Below are positions 1-8,227 of a DNA stretch of 13,380 nucleotides, in pieces. The stretch covers positions 1 to 13,380 of the forward strand of contig CAMWQV010000017.1 in NCBI GenBank assembly GCA_947176425.1. Reading direction: 5' to 3'. The stretch is from an uncultured Clostridia bacterium (GTDB lineage Bacteria; Bacillota; Clostridia; Oscillospirales; Oscillospiraceae). The translations under genes and the position numbers were made by a program. Positions within the stretch are counted from its first letter, which is position 1; each line of letters opens with the position of its first letter. The notes below the pieces were generated by a model. It saw nothing but the letters and a program-made list of their open reading frames with translations. It was not told the origin of the DNA and made no database searches.

Positions 1-796
1 AGTTCAAGGTCTTGGCGGCTTCTTTCAAATTGAAAATCTTTGCCCAGCGTTCGTACCCTGCCCCCTTCCCGGCGGCAAGTTTCGCCTGAATGTCAATGAG
101 CATATTGACCTTGCGGCCAGTCCGCTGACCGGGTGCTTTTGCCGCCGCAGACCGCCCGCGCCGGAGCGTGAAACGCTGCTGCAAGGCTTCTCTGGTATAG
201 TTGTCCCCCAGCCGGAAAGAACGGGTAAAGCGTACCTGTCCGGGTGCGCGGAAGGACAGGTTCTTGCTCTCTTTAATCTCATAGCCTTCGGCCCGCATCT
301 TTGCCAGAAATTCTTCATAGTCCCGGCACTCGGCAAGCACCCTGTCTATGGTCTGGCGCAGCTGCTCCTTAAAGCTGGTGCCATACTTGACCGCAGTTGC
401 TTCTCCAGGCTCCTTTGCCTGCTTCTGCGGATTCTCAATCACAGACAGGCCATGCGCTCTGCAAAGTTCATCATTGAGCCGACGCAGAACCATAGCGGAA
501 TCCTTCATGTTCACAAATTTACCATCACAGTCTAAATTTGTGCTGTTAAATTCTATGTGGTTATGAATATGCGCTTTATCAACATGAGTTGCGACAACAA
601 ATTGATGTTTCCCTCCGGTAAACTTCATCGCCAGTTCATAACCGATCTTGTTCGCTTCCTCCGGTGTGATTTCTCCCGGCTTAAAGGACTGGATAATCCG
701 GTACATGATAATATCACGCTTTTTTGACTGACTGCGCCCGGTAAGCTGGGCGTAGATTTTTTTGCTGATTTCAAATTCTTCAGCAGCGGTTTCTGG
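1..796 (-). pseudogene. MobA/VirD2-type relaxase, 5'-truncated, continues past left edge
   Basis: One minus-strand frame is open from about 808 to the window edge and reads as a MOB_P-type conjugative relaxase. Such proteins nick DNA at oriT and pilot the strand during mobilization. Visible hallmarks, in order, are PETAAEEFEISKK, then QSFKPGEITPEEANKIGYELA, then the metal-binding histidine motif THVDKAHIHNHIEFNST (about 550-600), then RRLNDELCRAHGLSVIENP, and finally LIDIQAKLAAGKGAGYERWAKIFNLKEAAKTL at the edge. Family members normally have about 45 further residues before the PETAAEEF segment, including the motif I region with the catalytic tyrosine. Here an in-frame TGA lies at 809-811 and no start codon precedes the homology. 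The first in-frame ATG falls well inside the domain. The gene therefore looks inactivated at its 5' end, although the rest of the frame is intact. It is homologous to, but clearly different from, the relaxase at the right edge. Confidence 0.8.
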
Positions 797-798
797 AA

Positions 799-979
799 AA
801 GCATTTTGTCAAGGGGGATTTTGAAATTATCTTTGATTTATAGACATAAACTAAAAAGCAAGAGAGCATCTATATGCGATGCGCTCTTGCTTATAGTTCC
901 AATGTCAACTGACAGTTTAGTACTCAAGATGTCAGAATCAAGCTCACCAGACTTTATCCCCATTCTTTGAAAAATGCTT
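799..979. repeat. Imperfect inverted repeat bounding a ~180 bp non-coding segment
   Basis: AAGCATTTT at 799-807 is matched by AAAATGCTT at 971-979. Similarity extends inward: GTCAAGGGGGAT at 808-819 corresponds, in reverse complement, to ATCCCCATTCTTTGA at 957-971, with a few-base gap. Relaxase homology stops at the outer edge of the left copy (about 796). This suggests a recombination or insertion boundary, for example a MITE-like remnant or an IS end. No clear target-site duplication is visible: flanks are GGAA and GGAT. No transposase is encoded inside. Confidence 0.4.
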
Positions 980-1092
980 GGATAAAACACTAGCTGCGGT
1001 TATTGATAAACTGGTTGTGATCGGTGTATGTTCTCCGATCACCCTTTTATACTCCCTGCCGTTTGCCGACTATTATTGTGTTGTGTGCTTCA
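812..1092. other. Intergenic region between truncated relaxase and glgP
   Basis: About 280 bp with no convincing gene. It holds the minus-strand terminator at 852-891 and the two arms of the imperfect inverted repeat. It also holds a perfect 8-bp inverted repeat, GTGATCGG (1017-1024) / CCGATCAC (1035-1042), with a 10-nt loop. On the plus strand that hairpin is followed by CCTTTTAT; on the minus strand no T-run follows, so its role is unclear. Short open frames here, such as a minus-strand one reading FQRMGIKSGELDSDILSTK, match nothing I recognise. Confidence 0.5.
852..891 (-). terminator. Intrinsic terminator of the maltose operon
   Basis: A 14-bp stem (857-870 with 878-891, one mismatch) has a 7-nt loop. 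In minus-strand orientation it is followed directly by TTTTTAG (857 down to 851). It lies about 200 nt downstream of the glgP stop and is the only good rho-independent terminator there. Confidence 0.8.
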
Positions 1093-3372
1093 TCAATCGT
1101 TTAGATGCCAAATATCCTTATTATACTCTGCAATTGTCCGGTCAGAGGAGAAATAGCCGGACTTTGCAATATTGACCAGCATTTTTTGTGCCCAGCAGAA
1201 CCGATCGTTATAATCGGACAGCGCCTGATCCTTTGTTTTGGCATAATCCTGGAAGTCCAAGAGCGTCATGAACCAATCCCGGCCCACAAGTTCCTGATGC
1301 AGCCGCCGCAGATTCTCTTCATGCCCGACCGCCAGAAGTTCTGGTCCCGTAATAAAGTCCACACAGCGCCGTACCTGCTCATCGCTGTCATAAATCGCAC
1401 GGGGATGGTAGTCCGCTTTTTCGTAATGCTGAATGATCTCCCCGCTGGACTGACCAAAAATATAAATATTGTCTGGTCCTACTAACTGGCTGATTTCCAC
1501 ATTCGCGCCGTCCATTGTTCCCAGTGTGACCGCGCCATTGAGCATGAATTTCATATTTCCGGTACCGCTGGCTTCTTTCGACGCCAGTGAAATCTGTTCG
1601 GAGAGATCGCAGGCCGGGATTAGTTTTTCCGCTGCTGTTACGTTGTAATTTTCGATCATAACCAGCTTGATATACGGCGACACCTCAGAATCGTTCCGAA
1701 TCAGTTCCTGGAGGCACAGCAGCAGGTGAATAATATCTTTCGCAATTGTATAGGCAGGTGCCGCTTTCGCCCCGAAGATAAAGGTCACGGGCTGCTCTGG
1801 ACAATGCCCCGCCTTGATCTCCAAATATTTCCCAATGATGTAAAGCGCGTTCAGCTGCTGGCGTTTGTACTCATGCAGGCGCTTGCTCTGGATGTCAAAA
1901 ACACTGTTTTCATCTACTTCAATGCCGGTATTTCTGTAGATAAAGTCTCTGCAAGTCCGTTTTGCGTGGGCTTTGATTTCCAGCAGCTCCTCCAGCGCAG
2001 CCCGGTCCTCCCGCAGCGGCAGCAGCTTTTCCAGCAGCTGCCCGTCCTTCTGGAAGCCGCCTCCGATACGGCCTTTGATCCAGCGGCTCAGGTCGCGGTT
2101 GCAGTACAATAGCCAGCGCCGGAAGGTGATGCCATTCGTCTTGTTATTGAATTTTTCCGGGTAAATTTCATAAAATGCTTTCAGTTCACTGGACTTAAGA
2201 ATGTCCGTATGAAGCGCAGCCACACCGTTAATGGAGAAGCCGTAGTGAATATCCATATGAGCCATATGTACCAGATTGTTGGTGTCAATAATCGCCACTG
2301 ACTCCTGCGGATATTTTTCTTTCATCCTTTGATCAAGTTTGCGGATAATGGGTACCAAGTGCGGCACAACATCCTCCAGATAACTGACCGGCCATTTCTC
2401 CAGCGCCTCTGCCAGAATCGTGTGGTTGGTATACGCACAGACTTTGGACACAACAGAACAGGCATCTTCAAAGGAAAGGCCACGCTGTTCCAACAGGCGG
2501 ATCAGTTCTGGGATAATCATGCTGGGGTGGGTGTCATTAATCTGAATGACTGCGTAATCGGGCAAATCATAGAACGTGCAGCCCCGTTTTACCGCTTCAT
2601 CCAGAATATACTGCGCCGCGCTGCTGACCATAAAATACTGCTGATAGATACGCAGTTTTCTTCCGGCGTCATCACTGTCATCCGGGTACAGAAACAGGGT
2701 CAGATTGTGAAGAATATCCCTCTTATCAAAGGAAATCCCATCTCCGACAATGGATTCATCCACAATGTCGATATCAAACAGGTGCAGGCGGATGGACTTG
2801 TTTTTATAGCCGGAAACATCCATGTCGTACATGGTGGATTTCAGAGAAAATCCCCGGTACGGCACCATATAAGAAACCTGAGCAGGTATCAGCCAGCAAG
2901 GGTCCTCCAACCAGCATGAGCGGGGTATCCACGGATTTGGTGTTTCCCGCTGCAAACGGTCTTGGAAGGTCTGCTGAAAAAGGCCCAGGTGATAATTCAG
3001 GCCAATTCCCTCGCCGGGCAGTCCCATTGTCGCGATGGAATCCAAAAAGCAGGCTGCCAGCCGTCCCAGACCGCCATTGCCCAAAGAGGGCTCTGGCTCC
3101 ATCTCCTCGATCTCTGCCAGAGACTTTCCGTTTTCCAACAGAAAACCAGATACCTGGTCATAAATACCGAGATTGATCAGGTTGTTGGACAGCAGTTTCC
3201 CGGTCAAAAATTCCGCCGAGATATAGTACAGCTTTTTCTGGCCGTCGTGATAGCCCTTGTTTTCAAGCTGCTGCTTGACATAAAGGAGCAGTGCGCGATA
3301 CAGTTCCTCGTTGGAACACTGACTGCATCCCTTCTTATATCTTTCCATAATCAACTGTTTTAATGTTTCCAT
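1093..3372 (-). CDS. glgP: Glycogen/maltodextrin phosphorylase (GT35)
   Basis: Cytosolic PLP-dependent enzyme that releases glucose 1-phosphate from the non-reducing ends of alpha-1,4-glucans. From the ATG at 3372 it is 759 aa, normal for clostridial GlgP/MalP. Family motifs appear in order: EPSLGNGGLGRLAA (glycines about 98-106), IQINDTHPS, TNHTILAEALEKW, TNGITFRRWL, SKRLHEYKRQ, and the PLP-lysine motif EASGTGNMKFMLNGA with Lys at about 608. All look intact. It is the last gene of the operon. A TTG at 3381 overlaps the malQ stop as TTGA. I prefer the ATG at 3372 because GGAGG sits about 10 nt upstream of it, whereas the same site is only 1 nt from the TTG. In context it would consume the maltodextrins built by MalQ. 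Whether glycogen or short maltodextrins are preferred cannot be read from the sequence. Confidence 0.95.
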   Translation of the reverse strand: METLKQLIMERYKKGCSQCSNEELYRALLLYVKQQLENKGYHDGQKKLYYISAEFLTGKLLSNNLINLGIYDQVSGFLLENGKSLAEIEEMEPEPSLGNGGLGRLAACFLDSIATMGLPGEGIGLNYHLGLFQQTFQDRLQRETPNPWIPRSCWLEDPCWLIPAQVSYMVPYRGFSLKSTMYDMDVSGYKNKSIRLHLFDIDIVDESIVGDGISFDKRDILHNLTLFLYPDDSDDAGRKLRIYQQYFMVSSAAQYILDEAVKRGCTFYDLPDYAVIQINDTHPSMIIPELIRLLEQRGLSFEDACSVVSKVCAYTNHTILAEALEKWPVSYLEDVVPHLVPIIRKLDQRMKEKYPQESVAIIDTNNLVHMAHMDIHYGFSINGVAALHTDILKSSELKAFYEIYPEKFNNKTNGITFRRWLLYCNRDLSRWIKGRIGGGFQKDGQLLEKLLPLREDRAALEELLEIKAHAKRTCRDFIYRNTGIEVDENSVFDIQSKRLHEYKRQQLNALYIIGKYLEIKAGHCPEQPVTFIFGAKAAPAYTIAKDIIHLLLCLQELIRNDSEVSPYIKLVMIENYNVTAAEKLIPACDLSEQISLASKEASGTGNMKFMLNGAVTLGTMDGANVEISQLVGPDNIYIFGQSSGEIIQHYEKADYHPRAIYDSDEQVRRCVDFITGPELLAVGHEENLRRLHQELVGRDWFMTLLDFQDYAKTKDQALSDYNDRFCWAQKMLVNIAKSGYFSSDRTIAEYNKDIWHLND

Positions 3373-3377
3373 TTTGG

Positions 3378-4892
3378 TCAATCCTCCGTCGTCTTATTGG
3401 CCTCCCGGCCATAACGCATAGCAGTTTGCCGGATATGCTGCTGTAATTGAGGTGTCAAATCTGATTTTTTTAGTCTCCACTGCCAGTTTGTACCGACTGT
3501 AGACGGTGTGTTTATTCTGGCCCGGTTGTCCAAGCCGAGATAATCCTGCATAGGGATGATGCAGGTTTTCGCACGGCTGCGCATAATGAGGGCAATCAGC
3601 GGAGAACAAAGCTTCTCTTGAGGCGTAAAGGCGTCACAGAGATAGTCCCGTACCGCCTGCCGTTCCTTCGGCGTGATGCTGTCCAGCCACCCGGTCAGTG
3701 TTTCATTATCATGGGTACCGGTATAGGCGACGCAGTTTTCAGGATAATTATGGGGCAGGTAGTCACTGGCAGATCCGGTGTCCCTGGCATCAAAGGCAAA
3801 TTCCAACACCTTCATACCGGGAAAGCCGCTATCCTGTACCAGCTGCCGCACGGAGTCCGTAACATATCCCAGATCCTCCGCAATGACCTCATGCCAACCT
3901 AATGTGCGCTCTGCCTGACGGAACAGGTCGATTCCCACACCCTTTTCCCAATGTCCATGAACGGCTGTGGATTCTCCGTAAGGAATAGCATAGTATTCGT
4001 CAAATCCGCGAAAATGGTCAATGCGGGTCACATCGTACATTTCAAAGCAGCACCGCAGACGGGACATCCACCAGGCATAGCAGGTTTTTTGATGATACTC
4101 CCAGCGATACAGCGGGTTTCCCCACAGCTGACCGGCGGCGGAGAAACCGTCCGGCGGACATCCAGCCACCGCGACAGGCCGGTTTTCTCTGTTCAGCTGG
4201 AACAGATCTGGATTCGCCCAAGTGTCAGCACTGTCCATCGCCACATAGATAGGGATATCCCCAATAATCTGTATTCCCTGCCGGTTGGCATAGCTTTTCA
4301 GCGCTTTCCACTGCTGGAAAAATTTGAATTGCAGATATTGATGAAACTCAATATCAAAATACAGTTCCCTGCGGCAGCGGTCAAGAGCCTCCTGCCGCCG
4401 CAGGCGGATATCCTCCGGCCATTCGGTCCACGGCTTGCCGTCCAGACTGTCCTTGACCGCCATAAACAGCGCATAATCCGACAGCCACCAGCGATTCGTC
4501 TCCTCAAAGGCCCGATAATCCGCCTGACGGTTGATATCACTGCGTTCGTAGGCTTTGTGAAGCAGGGGGAGACGGTGATGATACAGCTTTGTATAATCCA
4601 CTCTGCCAGGGTCTTCCCCGAAGTCCACGCTGCTGCACTCCGCCTCCAAAAGAACACCCTCCTGAATCAACTTTTCCAGACTTATAAAATAAGGATTGCC
4701 CGCGAAGGTGGAAAAAGACTGGTAAGGAGAATCGCCATAGCTGGTGGGACACAGCGGCAATATCTGCCAATAAGTTTGTCCCGCATCCCGCAGCCAGTCC
4801 ACAAAGTGGTAGGCGCTCTTGGAAAAGCAGCCAATTCCATATTTCGATGGGAGGCTGGAAACGGACAGCAAAATTCCAGTCGTTCTTTTCAT
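3378..4892 (-). CDS. malQ: 4-alpha-glucanotransferase (amylomaltase, GH77)
   Basis: Transfers glucosyl and maltosyl units between alpha-1,4-glucans, so maltose becomes glucose plus longer dextrins. The protein is 504 aa, the usual size for a bacterial amylomaltase without extra domains. The N-terminus RTTGILLSVSSLPSKYGIG and the loop LPLCPTSYGDSPYQSFSTFAGNPYFI are family signatures. The catalytic set is present: nucleophile Asp292 in VTRIDHFRGF, acid/base Glu339 in IAEDLG, and Asp395 in GTHDNET. The spacing closely matches Thermus amylomaltase. The ATG start overlaps the stop of the upstream phosphatase gene (ATGA, 4889-4892), and the stop lies beside the glgP start, so translation is probably coupled across all three genes. 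The likely substrate is the maltose freed by the upstream phosphatase. Confidence 0.95.
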   Translation of the reverse strand: MKRTTGILLSVSSLPSKYGIGCFSKSAYHFVDWLRDAGQTYWQILPLCPTSYGDSPYQSFSTFAGNPYFISLEKLIQEGVLLEAECSSVDFGEDPGRVDYTKLYHHRLPLLHKAYERSDINRQADYRAFEETNRWWLSDYALFMAVKDSLDGKPWTEWPEDIRLRRQEALDRCRRELYFDIEFHQYLQFKFFQQWKALKSYANRQGIQIIGDIPIYVAMDSADTWANPDLFQLNRENRPVAVAGCPPDGFSAAGQLWGNPLYRWEYHQKTCYAWWMSRLRCCFEMYDVTRIDHFRGFDEYYAIPYGESTAVHGHWEKGVGIDLFRQAERTLGWHEVIAEDLGYVTDSVRQLVQDSGFPGMKVLEFAFDARDTGSASDYLPHNYPENCVAYTGTHDNETLTGWLDSITPKERQAVRDYLCDAFTPQEKLCSPLIALIMRSRAKTCIIPMQDYLGLDNRARINTPSTVGTNWQWRLKKSDLTPQLQQHIRQTAMRYGREANKTTED

Positions 4893-5761
4893 AAGCTCTC
4901 AGCTCCTCCTTCTGCGTCCGTTTCTACCAGAAGTCCGAAATGATCGGATACGATGGGAGTCTCTCTGCCGTTAAAAATCGTGCGGGAGCAGGAGATCGGT
5001 CTGGATTGACTGCTCCAGATATAATCAATCCGTATACCGGCTCTGCCCCTGCGTTTATTTTTCCAGCCGTCAATTGCACCTACCACTGTCTTGCCATCGT
5101 CTTTTTCCGCTGCCAGCAAATAGGTATCCTGCCAGTCCGAACAGCGAATACAGTCATAGCTTTCCCCCTGCACATCCGCCGGAGCGTTAAAGTCACCCAG
5201 CAGCCACACAGGACCAGCCATTTTTCGGGGAGCAATCTGCCGCTCCAGAGATTTCCATTGCTCATAGAATGGCTCTTCGTTATCTCCCCACCAGCCCATA
5301 TGAACGGTATAAAACCACTCTCCGCAGCCTTCCAAACGAACCCCCAGCAGCATTCGAGTCTGCCAGTTCTTATAGTCGGAGCATCCGCTGACATAGAAAG
5401 CGTCCGTCTCCGCAATTGGCTTGCCAAAGCTGAAGAGCGCAAGCCCTTCATCATATTTGCCATACCCGCATTTCATTGGCAGCCAGGTCCAGCTGCACGG
5501 CATACCAGCGGAGCGCAGGCGTTTTGCTGCCTGTGCAGCGTGGTTGTCCTGAAGAACCTGGATACGGCTCTGTGACGGCAGGTATCCCTCCAGCCCCACC
5601 GCATCCAGCAGCGGGGCAGTCATGGTTTGGTTGACCTCCTGCATAGCCAGCAGATCAGGCCGTTCCCTTAAAATGCCTTCCACAAACCATTCCAGCTTCT
5701 GTGAATAGTTTTCCTCCTGAAGACTATGGGTGTTGAGTGTCAGCAGCTTCACAGCAGTCAC
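4889..5761 (-). CDS. mapP: EEP-family phosphatase, probable maltose 6'-phosphate phosphatase
   Basis: About 290 aa with the endonuclease/exonuclease/phosphatase fold signature: LNTHS near the start (Asn10), MQEVNQ (metal-binding Glu42), HMGWWG, LLGDFNAP, RIDYIWSS and the C-terminal VSDHFGL Asp-His pair. These residues bind Mg2+ and hydrolyse phosphoesters. The fold alone cannot tell nuclease from sugar phosphatase. Its place directly after a maltose-type PTS permease and before malQ and glgP points to MapP, the enzyme described in Enterococcus and Lactobacillus that dephosphorylates maltose 6'-phosphate. No 6-phospho-alpha-glucosidase is encoded in the window, which supports this. Start choice: TTG at 5764 or GTG at 5761, with GGAAAGGG just upstream. 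I chose the GTG, which gives the family-like MTAVKLLTLNTHS; the extent could differ by one codon. The gap to malT is about 20 nt. Confidence 0.82.
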   Translation of the reverse strand: MTAVKLLTLNTHSLQEENYSQKLEWFVEGILRERPDLLAMQEVNQTMTAPLLDAVGLEGYLPSQSRIQVLQDNHAAQAAKRLRSAGMPCSWTWLPMKCGYGKYDEGLALFSFGKPIAETDAFYVSGCSDYKNWQTRMLLGVRLEGCGEWFYTVHMGWWGDNEEPFYEQWKSLERQIAPRKMAGPVWLLGDFNAPADVQGESYDCIRCSDWQDTYLLAAEKDDGKTVVGAIDGWKNKRRGRAGIRIDYIWSSQSRPISCSRTIFNGRETPIVSDHFGLLVETDAEGGAESL

Positions 5762-5782
5762 CAACCCTTTCCGATAATTTGA

Positions 5783-7945
5783 TTAGAGAATGTCATTGAT
5801 GTCGGATTTCAGCACATCGGCTTTGGGGCCATAAATCGCCTGAATGCCATTATCCTTCTTGACCAGTCCCAACGCCCCCTCTGCCTTCCATTCCGGCAGT
5901 TCAGCAACCTTGGACGGGTCCTTTACGGTAACACGCAGACGAGTCATACAAGCGTCCACAAGAGTAATATTCTCCCGTCCGCCCAGCAGGGCAATGATGC
6001 GCTCGGCTTGTCCGTTACCCTTCGCTCCGCCACCAGATGAACCGGAGCCTTCCGTCTCTTCAACACCTTCATAATTACCCAGGCGGCCCGGAGTTGCAAA
6101 CTTAAATTTTCCAATCATAAAGTAGGCGGCGACGTAGCCAATCACCAGGAACACCACGCAGCAGATGATAAAGTTGATGATATCACCGCTTAATCCGGCT
6201 TTCAGAGACATGGGAACACGGGTCAGAAATTCCAGGTTGCCGAAAGAGTGCAGCCGCAGATGGAAGATGCCTGCCATTGCAAATGCGCAGCCCTGCAAAA
6301 CAGCGTAGACAACATACAGGGGCAGAGCGCAGAACATGAACATGAATTCCAGCGGCTCTGTCACACCGGTAAGAAACACGGCCAGCGCTGTGGAAACAAA
6401 CATGGAACGGTAATTTTTCCGCTTGTCCGGGTCTACACGGCGGTACATGGCAAACGTAATGCCCATCAGCAGGCCGGTCGCGCCAATCATCTGGCCAACC
6501 TTAAAGCGGGCTGGAATCACAGTGTCAATCAGGTTCTGATAGGAGGCCACATCTCCGGCATCCTTGAAATTGATCAGATCCGTTACCCAGGCCAGCCACA
6601 GCGGGTCCTGTCCGAATACTGCGGAACCTGCGTTGATGCCGGTCTGAATCGTATAGGTGCCGCCAAAAGAGGTATAGTTCATGGGGATGGTGAGCATATG
6701 GTGCAGACCAAAGGGCAGCAGCAGACGCTCCAGAGTGCCGTAAATAAAGGGAGCCAAAACAGGGGATGTATCGGAAGAGTTCGCAATCCAGATGCCGAAA
6801 GCGTTGATGCCAGACTGGACTACTGGCCACACCACTGCCATTATCAGCGAGATGACAACAGAATAGGCAATAACCGCTAAAGGAACAAATCGTTTGCCGT
6901 TAAAGAACGCCAGAGCGTCGGGCAGCTTGCGGAAATTGTAGTATTTGTTGTAGACTACGCCGCCGACAAAACAGGCTATGATGCCTACAAATACGCCCAT
7001 ATTCAACGCGGGTGCGCCTAAAACGGAAGTGAAGTAATTTTCTACCAGCATTTCCTGCCCAAAAAGAGAATATACCACTGCACCGGATTCATTGAGCATT
7101 CCGCTGGTAACGCCGAAAATCGCACCAGTAATGCAGTTAATAAGGATAAAGGAGATAATAGCTGCAAATGCGCCGCCAGCCCGTTCTTTCGCCCAGGAAC
7201 CGCCGATTGCTGCGGCAAACAGAATGTGCAGGTTATTGATGATTGCCCAGCCGATATTTTCCATTGTACTGCCAATGGTCATCACGATCCCTATGTCTGC
7301 TCCCGCCATCTGAAACAGCTTGCCGATACTCAGCATCAGACCTGCGGCAGGCATAACAGCGATGACGGTCATCAGGACCTTGCCCAGCTTTTGCAGAAAG
7401 TCGAAGTTGATGCCTGGTTTTTTCTTTTCTTCTACGGGGGCAGGTGCAGGAGCCGGGGCAGATTCTTTCGATTCGCCAGTCAGCGTAATGACCGGTGCGC
7501 CGGTCTTGACCGTTCCGGACATGGTATTCATCTGCATGTTATCCGCACCGTCACAGACCAGAACAGGGGTAATGGGGTTGATTCCCTTACTGCGGAGCAG
7601 CTCCATATCCACCTCTGCCACCAAATCACCGGCGCGGACGCGGTCGCCCGCCGCAACATGGGGTGTGAACCCCTCGCCCTGGAGCGCTACGGTTTCCAAG
7701 CCGAAATGAACCAGGATTTCCAGGCCGCTGTCGGAGCTGAAACCGTAAGCATGCTTCGTTTCCGCAATGGTAGAGATTTCGCCGTCCACGGGGCTGAATA
7801 TTTTCCCCTCTGATGGAATGATGGCTAGTCCGTCACCCAATACTTTCGTGGCGAACACCTCGTCAGGGACCTGGTCCAGCGGGACGATCTGCCCATTCAT
7901 GGGTGCCAGAACAGATAGCTGGCGCTTGCTTGTAGTCTTGCTCAT
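5783..7945 (-). CDS. malT: Maltose-type PTS permease, IIA-IIC-IIB fusion
   Basis: A 720-aa membrane permease of the glucose/maltose/GlcNAc PTS family. The N-terminal IIA domain (about 10-157) has both histidines of the Crr type: His65 in KHAYGF and phospho-acceptor His80 in LVHFGLETV. An Ala-Pro-Glu-Lys linker (about 160-178) leads into the multi-spanning IIC domain (about 180-610), which carries GVTEPLE at 527-533, part of the sugar site. A Gly/Ser/Glu linker precedes the C-terminal IIB domain, with phospho-Cys666 in DACMTRLRVTV. The substrate is inferred as maltose from the mapP-malQ-glgP neighbours; glucose or trehalose cannot be excluded from domain sequence alone. It needs EI and HPr, not encoded here. 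It is the first gene of the operon: ATG at 7945 with AAAGGAG about 10 nt upstream. Transcription probably starts near 8002 from the promoter at 8009-8037. Confidence 0.9.
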   Translation of the reverse strand: MSKTTSKRQLSVLAPMNGQIVPLDQVPDEVFATKVLGDGLAIIPSEGKIFSPVDGEISTIAETKHAYGFSSDSGLEILVHFGLETVALQGEGFTPHVAAGDRVRAGDLVAEVDMELLRSKGINPITPVLVCDGADNMQMNTMSGTVKTGAPVITLTGESKESAPAPAPAPVEEKKKPGINFDFLQKLGKVLMTVIAVMPAAGLMLSIGKLFQMAGADIGIVMTIGSTMENIGWAIINNLHILFAAAIGGSWAKERAGGAFAAIISFILINCITGAIFGVTSGMLNESGAVVYSLFGQEMLVENYFTSVLGAPALNMGVFVGIIACFVGGVVYNKYYNFRKLPDALAFFNGKRFVPLAVIAYSVVISLIMAVVWPVVQSGINAFGIWIANSSDTSPVLAPFIYGTLERLLLPFGLHHMLTIPMNYTSFGGTYTIQTGINAGSAVFGQDPLWLAWVTDLINFKDAGDVASYQNLIDTVIPARFKVGQMIGATGLLMGITFAMYRRVDPDKRKNYRSMFVSTALAVFLTGVTEPLEFMFMFCALPLYVVYAVLQGCAFAMAGIFHLRLHSFGNLEFLTRVPMSLKAGLSGDIINFIICCVVFLVIGYVAAYFMIGKFKFATPGRLGNYEGVEETEGSGSSGGGAKGNGQAERIIALLGGRENITLVDACMTRLRVTVKDPSKVAELPEWKAEGALGLVKKDNGIQAIYGPKADVLKSDINDIL

Positions 7946-8008
7946 AAATGCTGTTCTCCTTTCCTGATTTCCTTTTGTTGCATTGAGTTGCAGAAATCTT
8001 ACGCAATA

Positions 8009-8037
8009 ATATTACAGAAATAATTCGGAAATTTCAA
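8009..8037 (-). promoter_or_regulatory. Promoter of the malT-mapP-malQ-glgP operon
   Basis: On the minus strand, -35 TTGAAA (8037-8032) and -10 TAATAT (8014-8009) are separated by exactly 17 nt. This predicts a start near 8002 and a leader of about 57 nt to the malT ATG. GCAATAA at 8003-8009, part of the possible LacI-site motif, touches the -10 box. Confidence 0.75.
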
Positions 8038-8146
8038 GTAATTTTTTGCAGAAAACAAGGATTCTATCTTTTGCATAACTTCCTGTATTCCAATTTAGTG
8101 ATTATGACAGTTTTCTCTGACCGAATCATTCTATCAAACAGAATGG

Positions 8147-8175
8147 TTGACAATTTACAGAACATCTTCTATAAT
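8147..8175 (+). promoter_or_regulatory. Consensus sigma-A promoter of the LacI-type regulator
   Basis: A perfect -35 TTGACA (8147-8152) and a perfect -10 TATAAT (8170-8175) are separated by 17 nt. The start would be near 8182 with a leader of about 45 nt. It is divergent from the malT promoter. Confidence 0.88.
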
Positions 8176-8185
8176 AGAAAAAATA

Positions 8186-8202
8186 TGTGCAATAAGCATT
8201 GC
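8186..8202 (+). promoter_or_regulatory. Candidate operator just downstream of the malR start site
   Basis: TGTGCAATAAGCAT (8186-8199) contains the start of the inverted repeat GCAAT-AAGC-ATTGC (8189-8202). A 13/14 match, TGTGCAATTAGCAT, lies at 9292-9305 upstream of the antiterminator promoter. Its position in the initially transcribed region would suit autorepression by the LacI protein. It lacks the central CG typical of LacI operators, so the assignment is tentative. Confidence 0.45.
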
Positions 8203-8227
8203 TTTTTTGCAGAAAAGGAGTGCAGAT

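Larger units (their letters stand above)
7988..8216 (+). repeat. Three TTGCAGAAA direct repeats in the divergent control region
   Basis: TTGCAGAAA occurs at 7988-7996, 8046-8054 and 8207-8215, all in the same orientation. The second and third extend to the identical 14-mer TTTTTTGCAGAAAA (8042-8055 and 8203-8216). They lie in the malT leader, just upstream of the malT -35, and at the malR ribosome site. They may be regulator-binding sites, or partly chance AT-rich similarity. Confidence 0.4.

Noticed and set aside
25..336. Minus-strand 103-codon open frame
   Set aside because: It is an out-of-frame shadow of the relaxase frame, which is continuous here.
978..1175. Small plus-strand open frame of 65 codons reading into glgP
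   Set aside because: It overlaps the glgP 3' end antisense, has no ribosome site, and contains the 1017-1042 hairpin.
2329..2919. Plus-strand open frame of 196 codons
   Set aside because: Antisense to glgP, whose frame is complete and conserved; no recognisable domain.
3951..4943. Long plus-strand open frame (330 codons)
   Set aside because: It lies antisense to malQ, which has all catalytic motifs. The product is low-complexity without family features, and no ribosome site or promoter precedes it.
4889..5761. EEP-family protein as a DNA nuclease or defence gene
   Set aside because: The fold permits it, but position inside a maltose PTS-malQ-glgP operon with overlapping genes favours a sugar-phosphate phosphatase.
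8147..8227. N-terminal extension of the LacI-type protein
   Set aside because: The alternative start is the -35 box itself. The ATG at 8228 has a good ribosome site and gives the normal LacI N-terminus.
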